From contig WPIO01000081.1 in assembly GCA_009760855.2 (NCBI GenBank), positions 1,802,353-1,866,352 on the forward strand: DNA of 64,000 nucleotides. The letters are read 5' to 3'. Below are positions 53,760 to 64,000 of this stretch, one piece after another. The stretch comes from Cristatella mucedo (Eukaryota; Bryozoa; Phylactolaemata; Cristatellidae). A program made the translations under genes and the position numbers. Position 1 is the stretch's first letter, and each line of letters begins with the position of its first letter. Under the pieces are notes generated by a model. The model saw only the letters and a list, made by a program, of their open reading frames with translations, had not been told where the DNA came from and searched no databases.

Positions 53760-55761
53760 GTCGTGGCATTTGCGGTCAAGACGAGGCTTTCGCTCCCAGA
53801 GCTCACACGGCCGCCGGTCACGTAGAGCGAAGACATTCTGGTCGCAACATGTTCTTTCCTGAAGCAACCAAGTCACGTAGGCTGTGAAGAAAAAGAGCGA
53901 GTGCTACGCTTAAAAAGCTAACGCGACGACGGATGCCCGTCCGCTTCGGAATAAGGTCGTGACGGATGGGCGGTGAAACGACAGCAGTAGAGGAGAGAGA
54001 GCTAAAGAAACATTCTCCTGGTCCCCCTTGCAAAGATCGCCACGATCGTCGCCGGGCGCCAGCGCCAGCAGACATGCTGTGCAGGAACTGTTTTAAATGC
54101 CCGCACCTTGCAGCCACCACTGATCGTCATGTCGACCGAAGAGATGGTGAATCAGACATTATGACGCGCAATCCTTCCAGAAATTGACAATCTGCGCTGC
54201 AGGCGCAGAGGCGTTGAAGACGGCGATACGGCAAAGGATCGACGCGCCTTTGTGTCCGATGATCATTATTTGGCGCGATTCTGCTTGTAGGATCCCCTGA
54301 TCTGCTCGTCCTCGCGGGCTCGACATTACAGCTTCCGTCAGTTTCATGACGATTGAACCAAAGCGACTGCCAGGCCGATCTGGCGCATCGCTCGCGATTT
54401 ACCGTTGTATGGTTCTCAGCTTCTTGACGCTGGGAGCGCGACCGGCTACTCGGCATCATTCATCTAGATGCAGCCACCAGGCGACGGATCGTTAGTGGTG
54501 TGTGGGCGCGCTGTGGCGTGGCACTTCGTTCATGCCAGCGGCGGCAAGCTGACCCCCACCCGATTCCTAACCCTCTCATGACCATCGGCGGATATTTGCA
54601 TTTATTTTCACCACGCTGCCGCTGCTGCCTCGTTGTTCACCGTCGTCGCCTTCATCCGCCAACACGCAAAAACATTCTCTGCAGTAATGGAGCAGTGGTT
54701 CATTAGTCACAGCGTTAGAGCTCACTGACTGTGGATCGTTTCGCTGAGTTACAGAATTACAATGTCTATCTCACGTCACTCCTGGTGTGTACTTTGTTTA
54801 TGATGGCATAGTTGCATGATTGAGGCAAGAACGGACAACTTCCTCGTTCTTGGTCTGGTGAGATTTGTATGCGTTTATTCGATTGACGAAGCTGTCAAAG
54901 CTGTTGGTCATCATCGCGGCTTGCGTTCGCGTGTTGTACAACTCTGAAATCAAGTGAACTCCAGTTAGGAGGCTCAGCAGATTGCGCATCCCATGCTGCT
55001 CCATTCTGAATAGTAACCAAAGAGAGCGCTGAATTTCGAGGCAGATGAACTTTAGTTCAGAAGCTGCGGAGCTTCAGCACAGTATATGTTGAAGTGCTCA
55101 CCCAATATGTCAAACCACTTGCGTTTATAGTCTTATATTTGTATTGGGCAGATTTTCCAGACTGTAGAGTAAAAGCACTATGAGGTTTGAAAGATTACAT
55201 AAAACGAAATATTTGTATAACCAATGTATTTTTGATGATTTATAGCTGTCGATGGATAGTAATCCTCATAAAGCTCATGATTTTTTATCAACTATTAATG
55301 GGTAGTTGCTGCAAACAGTTCTCTTTTCAAATGAGCAGTAAACTACAGGCAAACCCAGCCCTACAAAAGAAGCTTATTTTAGCGTAGGTATTTATCGCAG
55401 ATAATTGCTTATCATTTCACGAAAGTTGATGAAGGGTCAGTCCAGTCACTGGCAGCTTAACACTTCACATGCATAACTAATGGTTGAGTAATTGTTCAGA
55501 GAACCGTCTGAACTGGCATCTTCAAAAAAAAGGCTTTTACAACGTCATCAGGAAAGCAACGCTAGGTAATGAGAACTTGATAATTGCGCCCAGTCGCCCA
55601 TTGACCTCAGGAAGAAGGGGGTAGGAACCATTGGGTCCCCTAGAGCGGAGCATGTCGCTGTTGTCCTGATTTATTCGCCCTAACAGTCGCTAACAACTAG
55701 CGATGTCTTGACTCAATGATGAACAATAATCGGGTCAGAAGGTTATGTTAACGCTAGGCTA
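53760..55761. other. Intergenic, unassigned
   Basis: CpG-rich to about 54.5 kb, then AT-rich. No domain or repeat recognised. Confidence 0.35.
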
Positions 55762-55835
55762 CTTTCATAGGCTTTTTTCCTGAGGTCGTGGGTTCGACCT
55801 CGTGGTGGGCGATCCTTGACGCCATCAAAAGGTGG
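55762..55835 (+). mobile_element. S2 SINE fragment
   Basis: ctgaggtcgtgggttcgacctcgtggtgggcgatcc matches the B-box and following body of S2. Confidence 0.5.
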
Positions 55836-56844
55836 CATAGCGTGGGCTGCCTTCACAGCACAAAAAGAGACGATGGCCAGATAGTATTTATTTTATTTAT
55901 TTATTTTGCCATCTTTTTTCGGTTTAGCTACGCCCACGTGATATTTCCGGGGTTCCTACCCCTCTCATAAAGGTCGGTGGCCTCGCACCAGACAAAATCC
56001 TCATCCGCCACAAGCTGCCGTGCCTAACGCATAGGAATCGGGTAGTAAAGACCATCAAAACTAAAACAGTAGACTGAACCGGCGCAATTTCAGGGCCTGA
56101 GCTAATCACCTACCGCAGGGCCACTGTTGGTAATGGCGGAGACGTGCTCGCGAGATGTTGGTTTTGCAGAGCTTCGCTCGCCAGTTCGGTTGACTCCGAG
56201 CAGATTGCGCTTACCATCGATCGGAAAGTTGGCCTCCTGCCCTTCGCGTGACATCGTTGCGGGTCGCTGTCTCGTGAAGGCCCAACGGCCCAACGTCGAG
56301 ATCGAGGTGGATGTTAGCCGTACGGCGGTAACCAGTCAGCTCGCGTAGGCGTACGATACGTGCCATGGATCCGTGCTAGGTTGCTAGTTTGTCCAATTTG
56401 TGTTTACTCGTTGGATTGACTCCTGACAGGCCGTTGCATTTGTGGGCGAGATTGGCGCACATTAGCTCGCGTAACCGCGAGCCATTCTGTCGCTTCGTTG
56501 GCAGCGCAAGCGTGAAAAAAACCACGTCCCTGGCAGCGGCGAAAGAATGCACAGAGAGATCAGTCACAGCAGACCTATGTCATTCAGAATCTTCTCAAAA
56601 GCTCAATCAGCTTTGGACAGTCTTATACTTCCCGGCCTCTGTTGGTGCCAGGGTGGCTTCTTCCAAAATTAGCCTTAGCTTTATTATCAGATCGACTCTC
56701 AAGACTGCCTGAGACCAGTAAACCTGAAGCAGTAGAACTAGCGCTTTGTTTACTCTGAGGATACCAGCCAAGTTGGTCTCATCCGGTATTTGTGATATTT
56801 TGACCTCAGATACTATTTGCAAGCTTGCATGATACAACAAATTA
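55836..56844. other. Intergenic, unassigned
   Basis: Nothing recognised. Confidence 0.35.
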
Positions 56845-57005
56845 AAAACTGTCAGTTGATTAAACAGCCACTTTTAGATGAAGACAGAAGAGCTTCTCGA
56901 TACATTACCACTGTCAGGAAATAAGGTGGATCAAACACTGTTGGATCCGAACCCACGACTCCCTGAAGGTCGAAAGCAAACCAATTGATCAAAAACACTG
57001 CTCTT
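56845..57005 (-). mobile_element. S2 SINE
   Basis: tgattaaacagccacttttagatgaagacagaagagc..acattaccactg..ggatccgaacccacgactcc on the minus strand. Confidence 0.65.
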
Positions 57006-57316
57006 CATCACCACAACTCTTATCGCTTCATTTAGACACTTCCTTGCCTGACGTTTGCTTATGCGTCGCACCTGAGCTGAGCCCGACGCGAGCGGCCTGA
57101 TCGATTATGAACGCCGCTTTTTCGTTGGGGTGACCATCCGCCAGCGCCTCGCAGCCGTCGCCAGTTGCTACGCTCGCCTTCTCATGCGAGTAAGGTTGTC
57201 AGCAAGGGGTCCGGCACAAGTACGAACTGGATCATTGCGCAAAGCATCTTGATTTAGTCAACGGGCTGGTCTAACACCAGCCAATCGCACTTCCGTCGGA
57301 ACTGAGACGCTTGACG
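57006..57316. other. Intergenic, unassigned
   Basis: Nothing recognised. Confidence 0.35.
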
Positions 57317-57900
57317 AGAGAGAGAGAGAGAGAGAGAGGAGAGGAGAGAGAGAGAGAGAGAGGAGAGTAGGAGAGAGAGAGAGAGACAGACAGATTGTGG
57401 ATGATGGTGAAAGACAGACAGAACAGACAATGATTTATATAGACAGATGGCTTATCAGATGAGAGAAACATCAGAGACAGCAGATTTATATTGCATATTG
57501 GAGACATATGACAGAGTATTTATAAGATTTGGAGACATAGATGAGTATTTATTGGGAGACAGAGAGAGGACAGAGATAGAGATTATATGGATGAGATAAA
57601 GACAGAGACAGTGATATATTTAGAGACAGAGAGATAGGTTTATTACATTGTATAGATATAGATAGAGACAGGAGACAGAGAGACAGAGATGGAGATAGGA
57701 CAGAGACAGAGACAGAGACAAAGACAGAGAGTGGACAGAGAGACAGAGATTACACAGAGACTGAGTGCGTGGCAGAGGGTAGAGGGACAGGAGATGGTGA
57801 GCTGAGTGGATGCAGAGGAGAGAGAGAGAGGAGGAGAGAGAGAGAGAGAGAGAGAGGAGAGCGAGAGGAGAGAGGGGAGAGAGGAGGAGGCTGCACACGC
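57317..57900. repeat. Degenerate (GA)n/GACA purine tract
   Basis: GA blocks at both ends with GACAGA/ACAGAGA variants and AT-rich interruptions between. Confidence 0.85.
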
Positions 57901-58589
57901 TGCCTGGTGACTATCTACACCTCACTCTTTGTTTGAGTGAAGGCCCTGCTTTGGGTCTGATGACTTTAACTGAGCAAGAGTAGTAAGTGAATCCACAGGT
58001 CATGCATCACGGATCGGGAAGAGGATGAAAAACCACTATTGCGGCGCGCCCCGCCGACGCTGCTTTGCTGCCCACACAGGCATTTCACGTGCAGCACTCG
58101 CCCAATCTGAAGATCGCCGCATCGCTGCTCATGTCTTCGGCTTTGTGAATGTAGCTATTTCGCTCGGCGTCTCGTCTAACGAGTAAGATGAATGGAAAAG
58201 ATCACACGAGCCAAATATATTTTGATAATTGTTCACGACCGCGCACGCGCACGATGAACACGATAGCGCACGCGCACACACGACGGCCCACAGCGCTGTT
58301 GCTGGCGACTCATGGAAAGGTCTCGTCAGGGTGTAATTTATCGCGTCATTTGCTCGCGTGCGCGATTCGGTCGGTTCAACGAGACGGTCATCGCCCGGTT
58401 TGCCATTCCAACTTTCACCGATTCTGAATTTATTCTTCATCAACCAGCGTATCGACTTAAATATTTGTCACCGGCTCAGTCTGTTCATTCTCTGCTGCAA
58501 CCTCACCATCCAAACTACTTCCAGTCGTTAGGGATTGTACCGCCGGATGTTTAGAGGGCTTCGCGTCGCTTTAGCTGTTCGACTAGTGC
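57901..58589. other. Intergenic, unassigned
   Basis: CpG-bearing DNA. Antisense ORFs of about 80-100 codons at 58129-58554 show no family signature. Confidence 0.3.
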
Positions 58590-58890
58590 CAAATTCGTGA
58601 ATATTAGCATTTATTTCAAGAACGCTTCCAAAGCCTGTAACTCAATCCTTAATTATAGCGACACCAGCGATTGACGGCATTTAAAAAGAAGTTAAAAATG
58701 CACTCGTTTCTTCATAACTGCCTATGAATAACCTTGTGAAAATTTGTCCTTATCTCATGATGTTGTACATTCCATCGCTACCGCTTGACGCGCTTCCTTT
58801 TTTCATAGTTTGTAAGTTGTCCGAAAGAGATTTGGCCTCTTCCTGTGTTAAGGCAAATGTCCGATGAAATATTATTTATAGGTGTTACAT
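58590..58890 (+). mobile_element. LINE-A 3' fragment (diverged)
   Basis: cttccaaagcctgtaactcaatcc..cgattgacggcatttaaaaagaagttaaaaatgcactcg..gtccgaaagagatttggcctctt keeps LINE-A order. Confidence 0.6.
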
Positions 58891-59044
58891 CCGTAAACTT
58901 CCCCATGCGGTGCTATGCTGTCAAAGGAATGTCATAGTCTTGAGAGTATTTGCAGTGAGCAGGCGGCGGCGGCGGCGGTGGCATCGAACTGCCTTTGAGC
59001 TGGCGAAACCAGAGCGACGCCGCCGTGCCCGTCAGCCCAGGATC

Positions 59045-59430
59045 ATGCTGGCGCCGTTCCGCGCTGGTTCTGCGCTGCCCGCGCTGGCCCGGCGGCTGTT
59101 CGCGCTGAGCCTGCTGGCCCGCGCCGTTCGCGTTGTCTGCTGCCCGCGTTGCTCCGCGCTTGCCTGCCCGCGCCGCCCAGGCGCTGCCCGCGCTGCCTGC
59201 GCGTTCTGGCGCTGTTCGCGCGTTGTTCGCAGTTATCCGGCGTTGCGCCTGCGCCGATTCGGCGTTCCGCGCCGCTCCGCGTTGTTCGCGTTGCCCGGCG
59301 GCCATGCTGCCCGGCGCTGAAATTCCGCGCCGTCTGGCGTTGGCCTGGCGCCGCCCGCCATCGGCGCTGGCCCGCGCTGCTCCGCGCTGGCCCGCGTTGT
59401 TCATGCTGGTCTGCGCCGCCGTTCGCCATG
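59045..59430. repeat. Degenerate GC-rich short-unit repeat
   Basis: Irregular repetitions of gcgctgcccgcgctggcccg-like decamers (GCGCTG, CCCGCG, GTTCGCG). ORFs on both strands are by-products. Confidence 0.65.
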
Positions 59431-60229
59431 GCGCTGTTCGCGGCTGTCGAGCGCGCGGCGCGTCTCGGTGGAGAAAAAGGCCGCTATGATGGCGACGATG
59501 TAGCGTTTCGCGACTGCGTTCGCCGCGCATTGACGGTGATGGGCGCGCGGCCTGCCAGATCGAAGCAGTTGCAGTCTGGCGGTTATTGCCGCTGTTGAAG
59601 CGTGGCGGCGGCGGAGACCGGTTCGGCACCATGGCTGCTTTCCGGCTGGCGGCGCCATCGGTCGCCGGCCAGCGACCCGCGTGCAAAGCGGGCGAACCAG
59701 CGACGCCTTCGCTCGCTCATTCACCGCGTCGCCAGAACGTGGCGCGTTAGCTCGAAGAGTGGTCATGTCGTTATTTTGGCTAGTAGCTGCGATTGCTCCA
59801 ATCAAGGGAGACGAGGAGGATTGGGCATGGTGGTTTACGACCCATTGTAAATGAGACGGATGCAGATCGTTGTGAGCATCTGGCCTTGGTTGTTCGACGA
59901 GCGACAGCTGAACGAGTGGGCAGCCAGCGAACCAGCCCTCGAGATCTGCAGCCGGGTGAGCCGGATAAAGTCCGGATGCGTGACTTAACTGATTGACCGG
60001 TGCTCACGCAGCGAATCAGCAACCGGATGGTTCAGCACAACGGTGGATGGCATAGGACAGGTGATTGAATGCTGGAGGCTCGACCGCAGAGATCGCAGTT
60101 GAGAGCGTTTCAGACCACAGCAGAAGGTCGTCGGTCAGCACCGAGGCGTAAATTGAATGAGAAACACTTCTGCAAAATGCAGGGAAACCCACAGACAAAG
60201 AAAGGGCGCGCTGAAGACAGAGCCGACGG
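59431..60229. other. Intergenic, unassigned
   Basis: CpG-rich to about 59.8 kb. No domain or repeat recognised. Confidence 0.3.
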
Positions 60230-60339
60230 ATTGAGATAGAGAGATAGAGAGAGGAGAGAGATATATAAGAGAGAGAGTGAGGAGGACAGAGGAGAGAGAC
60301 AGAGAGAGACAGAGAGAGAGAGAGAGAGGAGAGAGAGGT

Positions 60340-60370
<31 letters not shown>

Positions 60371-60680
60371 TATATATATTTGCAGAATGGACAGAGAGAC
60401 TATGGAGAATAAGAGATGATATATATATGAGGATGAGATATAGAGATAGAGAGAGAATGGGGTGGAGAGAGAAAGAGAGGGAGAGAGATATATATATATA
60501 TCAGGAGATGATTATATATTTCTGAGATAGAGGGGAATGAGAGGATATATAGGATAGAGAGAGAGAGAGGAGGAGGGGAGAGGGAGAGAGAGAGAGAGGG
60601 AGGGGGAGATTGGAGACAGGAGAGAGGAGGGGGAGAGAGGGATAGGAGAGAGAGAGAGGAGAGATGCTGATATAGGCACT
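60230..60680. repeat. Degenerate (GA)n with TATATA patches
   Basis: Purine-rich repeat with frequent single-base irregularities and short TA runs. Confidence 0.85.
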
Positions 60681-60734
60681 GATGCTGGAAGGGATTAGTT
60701 TGCGCCTGTCATTCTTTTTAACTTTCTGCACCTG

Positions 60735-60850
60735 ATAATGAATTGGTCCAGGTTGAGGTGTTCAACCAGAGGTCAAAGTGAATCAGACGGTTGAGGCTAG
60801 GCTGGAGCCCATGGTACATAAATGGAGCGCCTGAATAGAGATTTGAATAT
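60735..60850 (+). mobile_element. S1 SINE (diverged)
   Basis: aattggtccaggttgaggtgttcaaccagagg, then ggttgaggctaggctggagccc, then agcgcctgaatagagattt: the S1 order with many point changes. Confidence 0.65.
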
Positions 60851-60904
60851 ATATATGATATGACAGATATATTGAAAGATAATGACACAATACTTAACAC
60901 ATAA

Positions 60905-61006
60905 TATGATACACATACATACATATTTATATAAATATATATATGTATATATATATGTGTGTGTGTAAGTTATGTGTGTGTACATGTGTGTGTGTGGTGT
61001 GTGTGG
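60905..61006. repeat. (AT)n/(TG)n microsatellite
   Basis: TATATA with ACAT variants grading into interrupted TG repeats. Confidence 0.85.
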
Positions 61007-62719
61007 TGAAGTCATTTTTAGAACCCTGGTGGTGCAAACGAATCTTCAGCATCGTCAACATGGCCGAGCTCTTGATCTCTGGCTTGAGGCTTTTTGTTTC
61101 AAGGAGCGCTTGAACTGCCGGGCCAAAAGCCTTTTAGAGTAATAAACAAATCAATTGAGAAGAACAGACAAAATGTTTGATTACGGATATTTGACGAGGA
61201 GCTGCATCTGTAATGCAAGCTTACGCAAAATGGGCAGCCAAATGATTTTTAATTAGTTGAAATACGCTCCGGTTGTCGCGATCGTGGCGCGCGCGTCATA
61301 GAAGCGTGAAGGATAGCGCGCGCGCTGAAGTCTGCTGAGGAATTTAGGCCCGAGAAAGATGAAAGATCAAACTCCGATTAAAGCAGGTCCGCGAGAGAGA
61401 ACGAAAAGGCAGCGTATTGATCTAAGAAAGGCGACTGGTCGAGGCCTCACCTGATCGCCTTCAACCAGTGGTATGGTGAGGAACAGGCGAATTTACATGA
61501 ATAGAAGAGCGCGAAATGGCTGCGCGGTTTATCTACGTTGATCACGCCGCGTTCTGACGCGTCCTGCCCGCTTCTCGACTGAGGTTATCTGCAAACCGGA
61601 TCCCGCTTGCCGCACCACATCGATTTCATCGCCAAAGTATCGGTGGTGGAGATGCGCGCGATGCGAGCGCGTTTGTGGTGGCCAGTGGTGGTTCCAGCGG
61701 CCCTGCCGGACAAGCGAATGGTGCGTGGCGAAAAGCCGCAGCCATCGGCGCCACGGGTGGACAGACTGACGGGGAAAGCCGTACCGACGGAGCGCAGCCC
61801 GCCGCTGTCAGATGAAGACCTTTGAGCACGTCGCCGTCGCGAACTTGCCTCCGTCCGGCTGGCGGAGCCAGGCGCGGAACGCAGAAGGAACCACCACACC
61901 TGAGCTGGCCAACCAGAGTCGCCGCGCCGTCGCCTCGCTGGTGGCCGATCGCGGGCGAGCTGACTGGCGCGGCGCCCGGCGGGCGAGGCGGTGCGCTGGA
62001 GGAACGCCTCTGAGCAGCATGTAGAGCGCCGGCTGTGGAGCTGGTTGTAGGTTCTGGCAAGAAGACGTCTCTGATCTTCAGAGTGCTGGCCCGAGCAAAG
62101 GACTCCCAGATGAGTTTTGCATCCGCCGAGGACGCAAAGAGCACTCATGGGTTTATCCTTAAACCAATTTAGGCCGAATGCTTGGCCTTCTTGTTTTCTT
62201 GATCCTGATGTCGGAAACTTGAAATTGAATGATGGAAAACCCAGCTTTGATGCCGCAGATCAAATTTTTACGTCAGTTGCAGGCTTCAAAGTCGGTGCCC
62301 CAGCAGCTAATTAGCCGCCGCTTTCCCGGTGACCGTTAGTGTGTGAATTTTGGTTTGAATTATTAGATTGCAAAAATTGTCGAACTTCAGGACTGACAAT
62401 ATGCAGTTTTCGCAGTTATTACTCACACAGCGTCTCTCTGTCGCTTCTTAACATCTGCTATGACAGTTTCAACCATTTACTGCCTGGCTGTCACCAAGAT
62501 GCGGTCTTCCGTGGATACCGTCAGGCGAGAAGCTTCTTCGCTTCGCGAGATTCGCGATAACTCACCCGAATTTGAAACAGCTCTTCCGAATAAACGACAT
62601 CCTCGCCAACTGGTGATCAGCGGTCACCGTGCCCTGGACAGCAGAGCCATCAGCTGCCTTGCCACGCTATGCATCACGCATCCTGTTTGGAAGACAGATT
62701 GAGCAACTATTGGCCCGGA
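61007..62719. other. Intergenic, unassigned
   Basis: CpG-rich 61.25-62.06 kb with ORFs on both strands (for example minus 61585-62148, 187 codons), none recognised. Confidence 0.3.
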
Positions 62720-62800
62720 AGAGATACGCTGGCGTGGTTCAAATCGTACTTTCGATCACCACAGACCAACCCGTTGTGGCGGCCCACTTTTTCGGCAAGA
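62720..62800 (+). mobile_element. Possible LINE-B RT fragment
   Basis: gatacgctggcgtggttcaaatcgtactttcgatcacc parallels gcactggcgtggtttaaatcatacttgtctgatcg at the start of the 18.2-kb LINE-B copy. Confidence 0.5.
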
Positions 62801-63129
62801 TCAGTCGCCAGGAGTCCCGCGAGTTCATTAGTGAAGTTGATTACAGTTTGATACGAATTTCTCGGGAACGTATTCAATCCAGATCCTAGCGTGACTTTCT
62901 TGGCGGTGACGATACTGGCCGTATCTGTTTTTTAAAGCCACCTTGAATTCGCTGGTAACGACTGACAATTAGATCTTCTGCTCGCAAGATTGAACTCCGG
63001 ATGCTCAAATGTCCTTGAACTGGCGACAATAAACTGAACTGTTAGCCCAGAGGACATCCTTGTGTTTATTTCAATGAGGTTAGGCAAACAGTTAGATTCA
63101 AAAGAGTGGTAATGGCGATTACCAGGAGG

Positions 63130-63560
63130 AGCAGATAGCAGGCTGGTCAAGAATGGCGTGACTCAAAAGTGAGGTGACAAAACCTGATGTCTGATCCATG
63201 TTTTGACTGGAGTGGTAATACGAGACCAGCGGTGGTCATGAGACGGTGTGATGTGATGGCTACGATGCTCACGAGGTCGAAGTGGTAGATTTTGCACCAG
63301 CCGTAAAGCACCTTGATAGTGAATATATATACAGACTCCAGTAGCGGTTGAGTGAATTGATGAAAAGTCGAGACGGACGCCACGCAACGCAGACCCACCT
63401 TTGACCAGATTGCAAGCCGCGACTAATGGGAAGAGGCGGAAGGAAAGAGCATACCCGACTTGAGGTTTCGATGCGGTCGTCTAATGAAAGGTTCACTTTG
63501 GTTACGACACCCAGATTTCTGAGCTGATCAACAGGAGATATATCATCGCCCATTTGATAT
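63130..63560 (-). mobile_element. LINE-A RT fragment (diverged)
   Basis: Minus-strand DDISPVDQLRNLGVVTKVNL then SLDDRIETSS matches the SISPVE.ARNLGV..QSDLSLDD segment of LINE-A. Downstream pieces (WSRITTPVKTW) are garbled RT C-terminus. Confidence 0.6.
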
Positions 63561-63834
63561 TAGCCATCTTTCCAATTTGTATGGACACTGGTTTGGATCA
63601 TAACCACGGAAGTTCGTTTGATTACCAGAACGAGATTTTAAATTTCATAATATTATTGAGAGTCGACGAAGACTCCGTTTAGGTTTTGAGTTTGTTATGC
63701 AAACCCAAAGTACCACAGAACAGTCTCCAAACAGTCCTCGTCCAGGGCATGTTCAGCATCCTGCGCACATAATAATCATCATCCAGTACTTGCAGAATAA
63801 CTGCACTCTTCATGAAGCATTAGGTGGTGCATGC

Positions 63835-63899
63835 ACATGATAGATATAGAGATATATAGATAGAGTGATGATATATATATATATACATATATATATATA

Positions 63900-63938
<39 letters not shown>

Positions 63939-63939
63939 C

Positions 63940-64000
<61 letters not shown>
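63835..64000. repeat. (TA)n then (TG)n microsatellite at window end
   Basis: TA-rich from 63839 with ATAG/ACAT variants, then pure TG from 63957 to the last base. It continues beyond the window. Confidence 0.95.

Overview
The window is nuclear DNA from an animal. Its genes are split by introns that are mostly U2-type, with one U12-type and one GC-AG intron. It also holds LINE and tRNA-derived SINE remnants, long microsatellites and CpG-rich blocks. Together HSBP1, FBXO15 and a secreted SVWC protein suggest a bilaterian, probably a protostome invertebrate because SVWC domains are known mainly from arthropods and relatives. The species cannot be fixed from sequence alone.

Layout. (1) 1-4.2 kb, minus strand: an intronless ORF for a secreted SVWC + ShKT cysteine-rich protein (1064-1624), then HSBP1 (2480-4174, three coding exons, 73 aa) with an AT-AC U12-type intron. 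(2) 4175-4424: a 250-bp space between the divergent start codons of HSBP1 and FBXO15, with NRF1-like and ETS-like motifs. (3) 4.4-39.0 kb, plus strand: an FBXO15 orthologue in eleven inferred coding exons (about 411 aa), ending at a stop at 38961-38963 with AATAAA at 39008. Its introns carry most of the transposons. (4) 39-64 kb: no confidently identified gene. It holds LINE/SINE remnants, CpG-rich blocks (about 43.6-44.1, 46.3-50.3, 52.2-54.5, 58.9-59.9 and 61.2-62.1 kb), minisatellites, palindromes and purine-rich low-complexity DNA. A few weak exon or promoter candidates are listed with low confidence.

Mobile elements. Two L2/CR1-like non-LTR families recur. LINE-A has a 3' hairpin of the form GCGCCTAGAAAGAGATT..CTCTGAGGGCGC followed by (ATT)n. 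LINE-B carries a YADDTQLY reverse transcriptase and ends in GGAGATACATTACATT. Two tRNA-derived SINEs recur: S1, whose tail resembles the LINE-A hairpin, and S2, with a (TTTA)n tail. Several are nested, which gives a readable insertion order. A Tc1-like DNA transposon relic lies near 29 kb. No autonomous element is intact.

Nothing here forms a prokaryote-like operon or defence system. The most notable items are the AT-AC intron of HSBP1, the compact HSBP1/FBXO15 divergent promoter, the SVWC-ShKT fusion, and the LINE/SINE tail sharing. Exon boundaries were inferred by reading splice sites, phase and remembered similarity to the vertebrate proteins. No alignment or transcript data were available.
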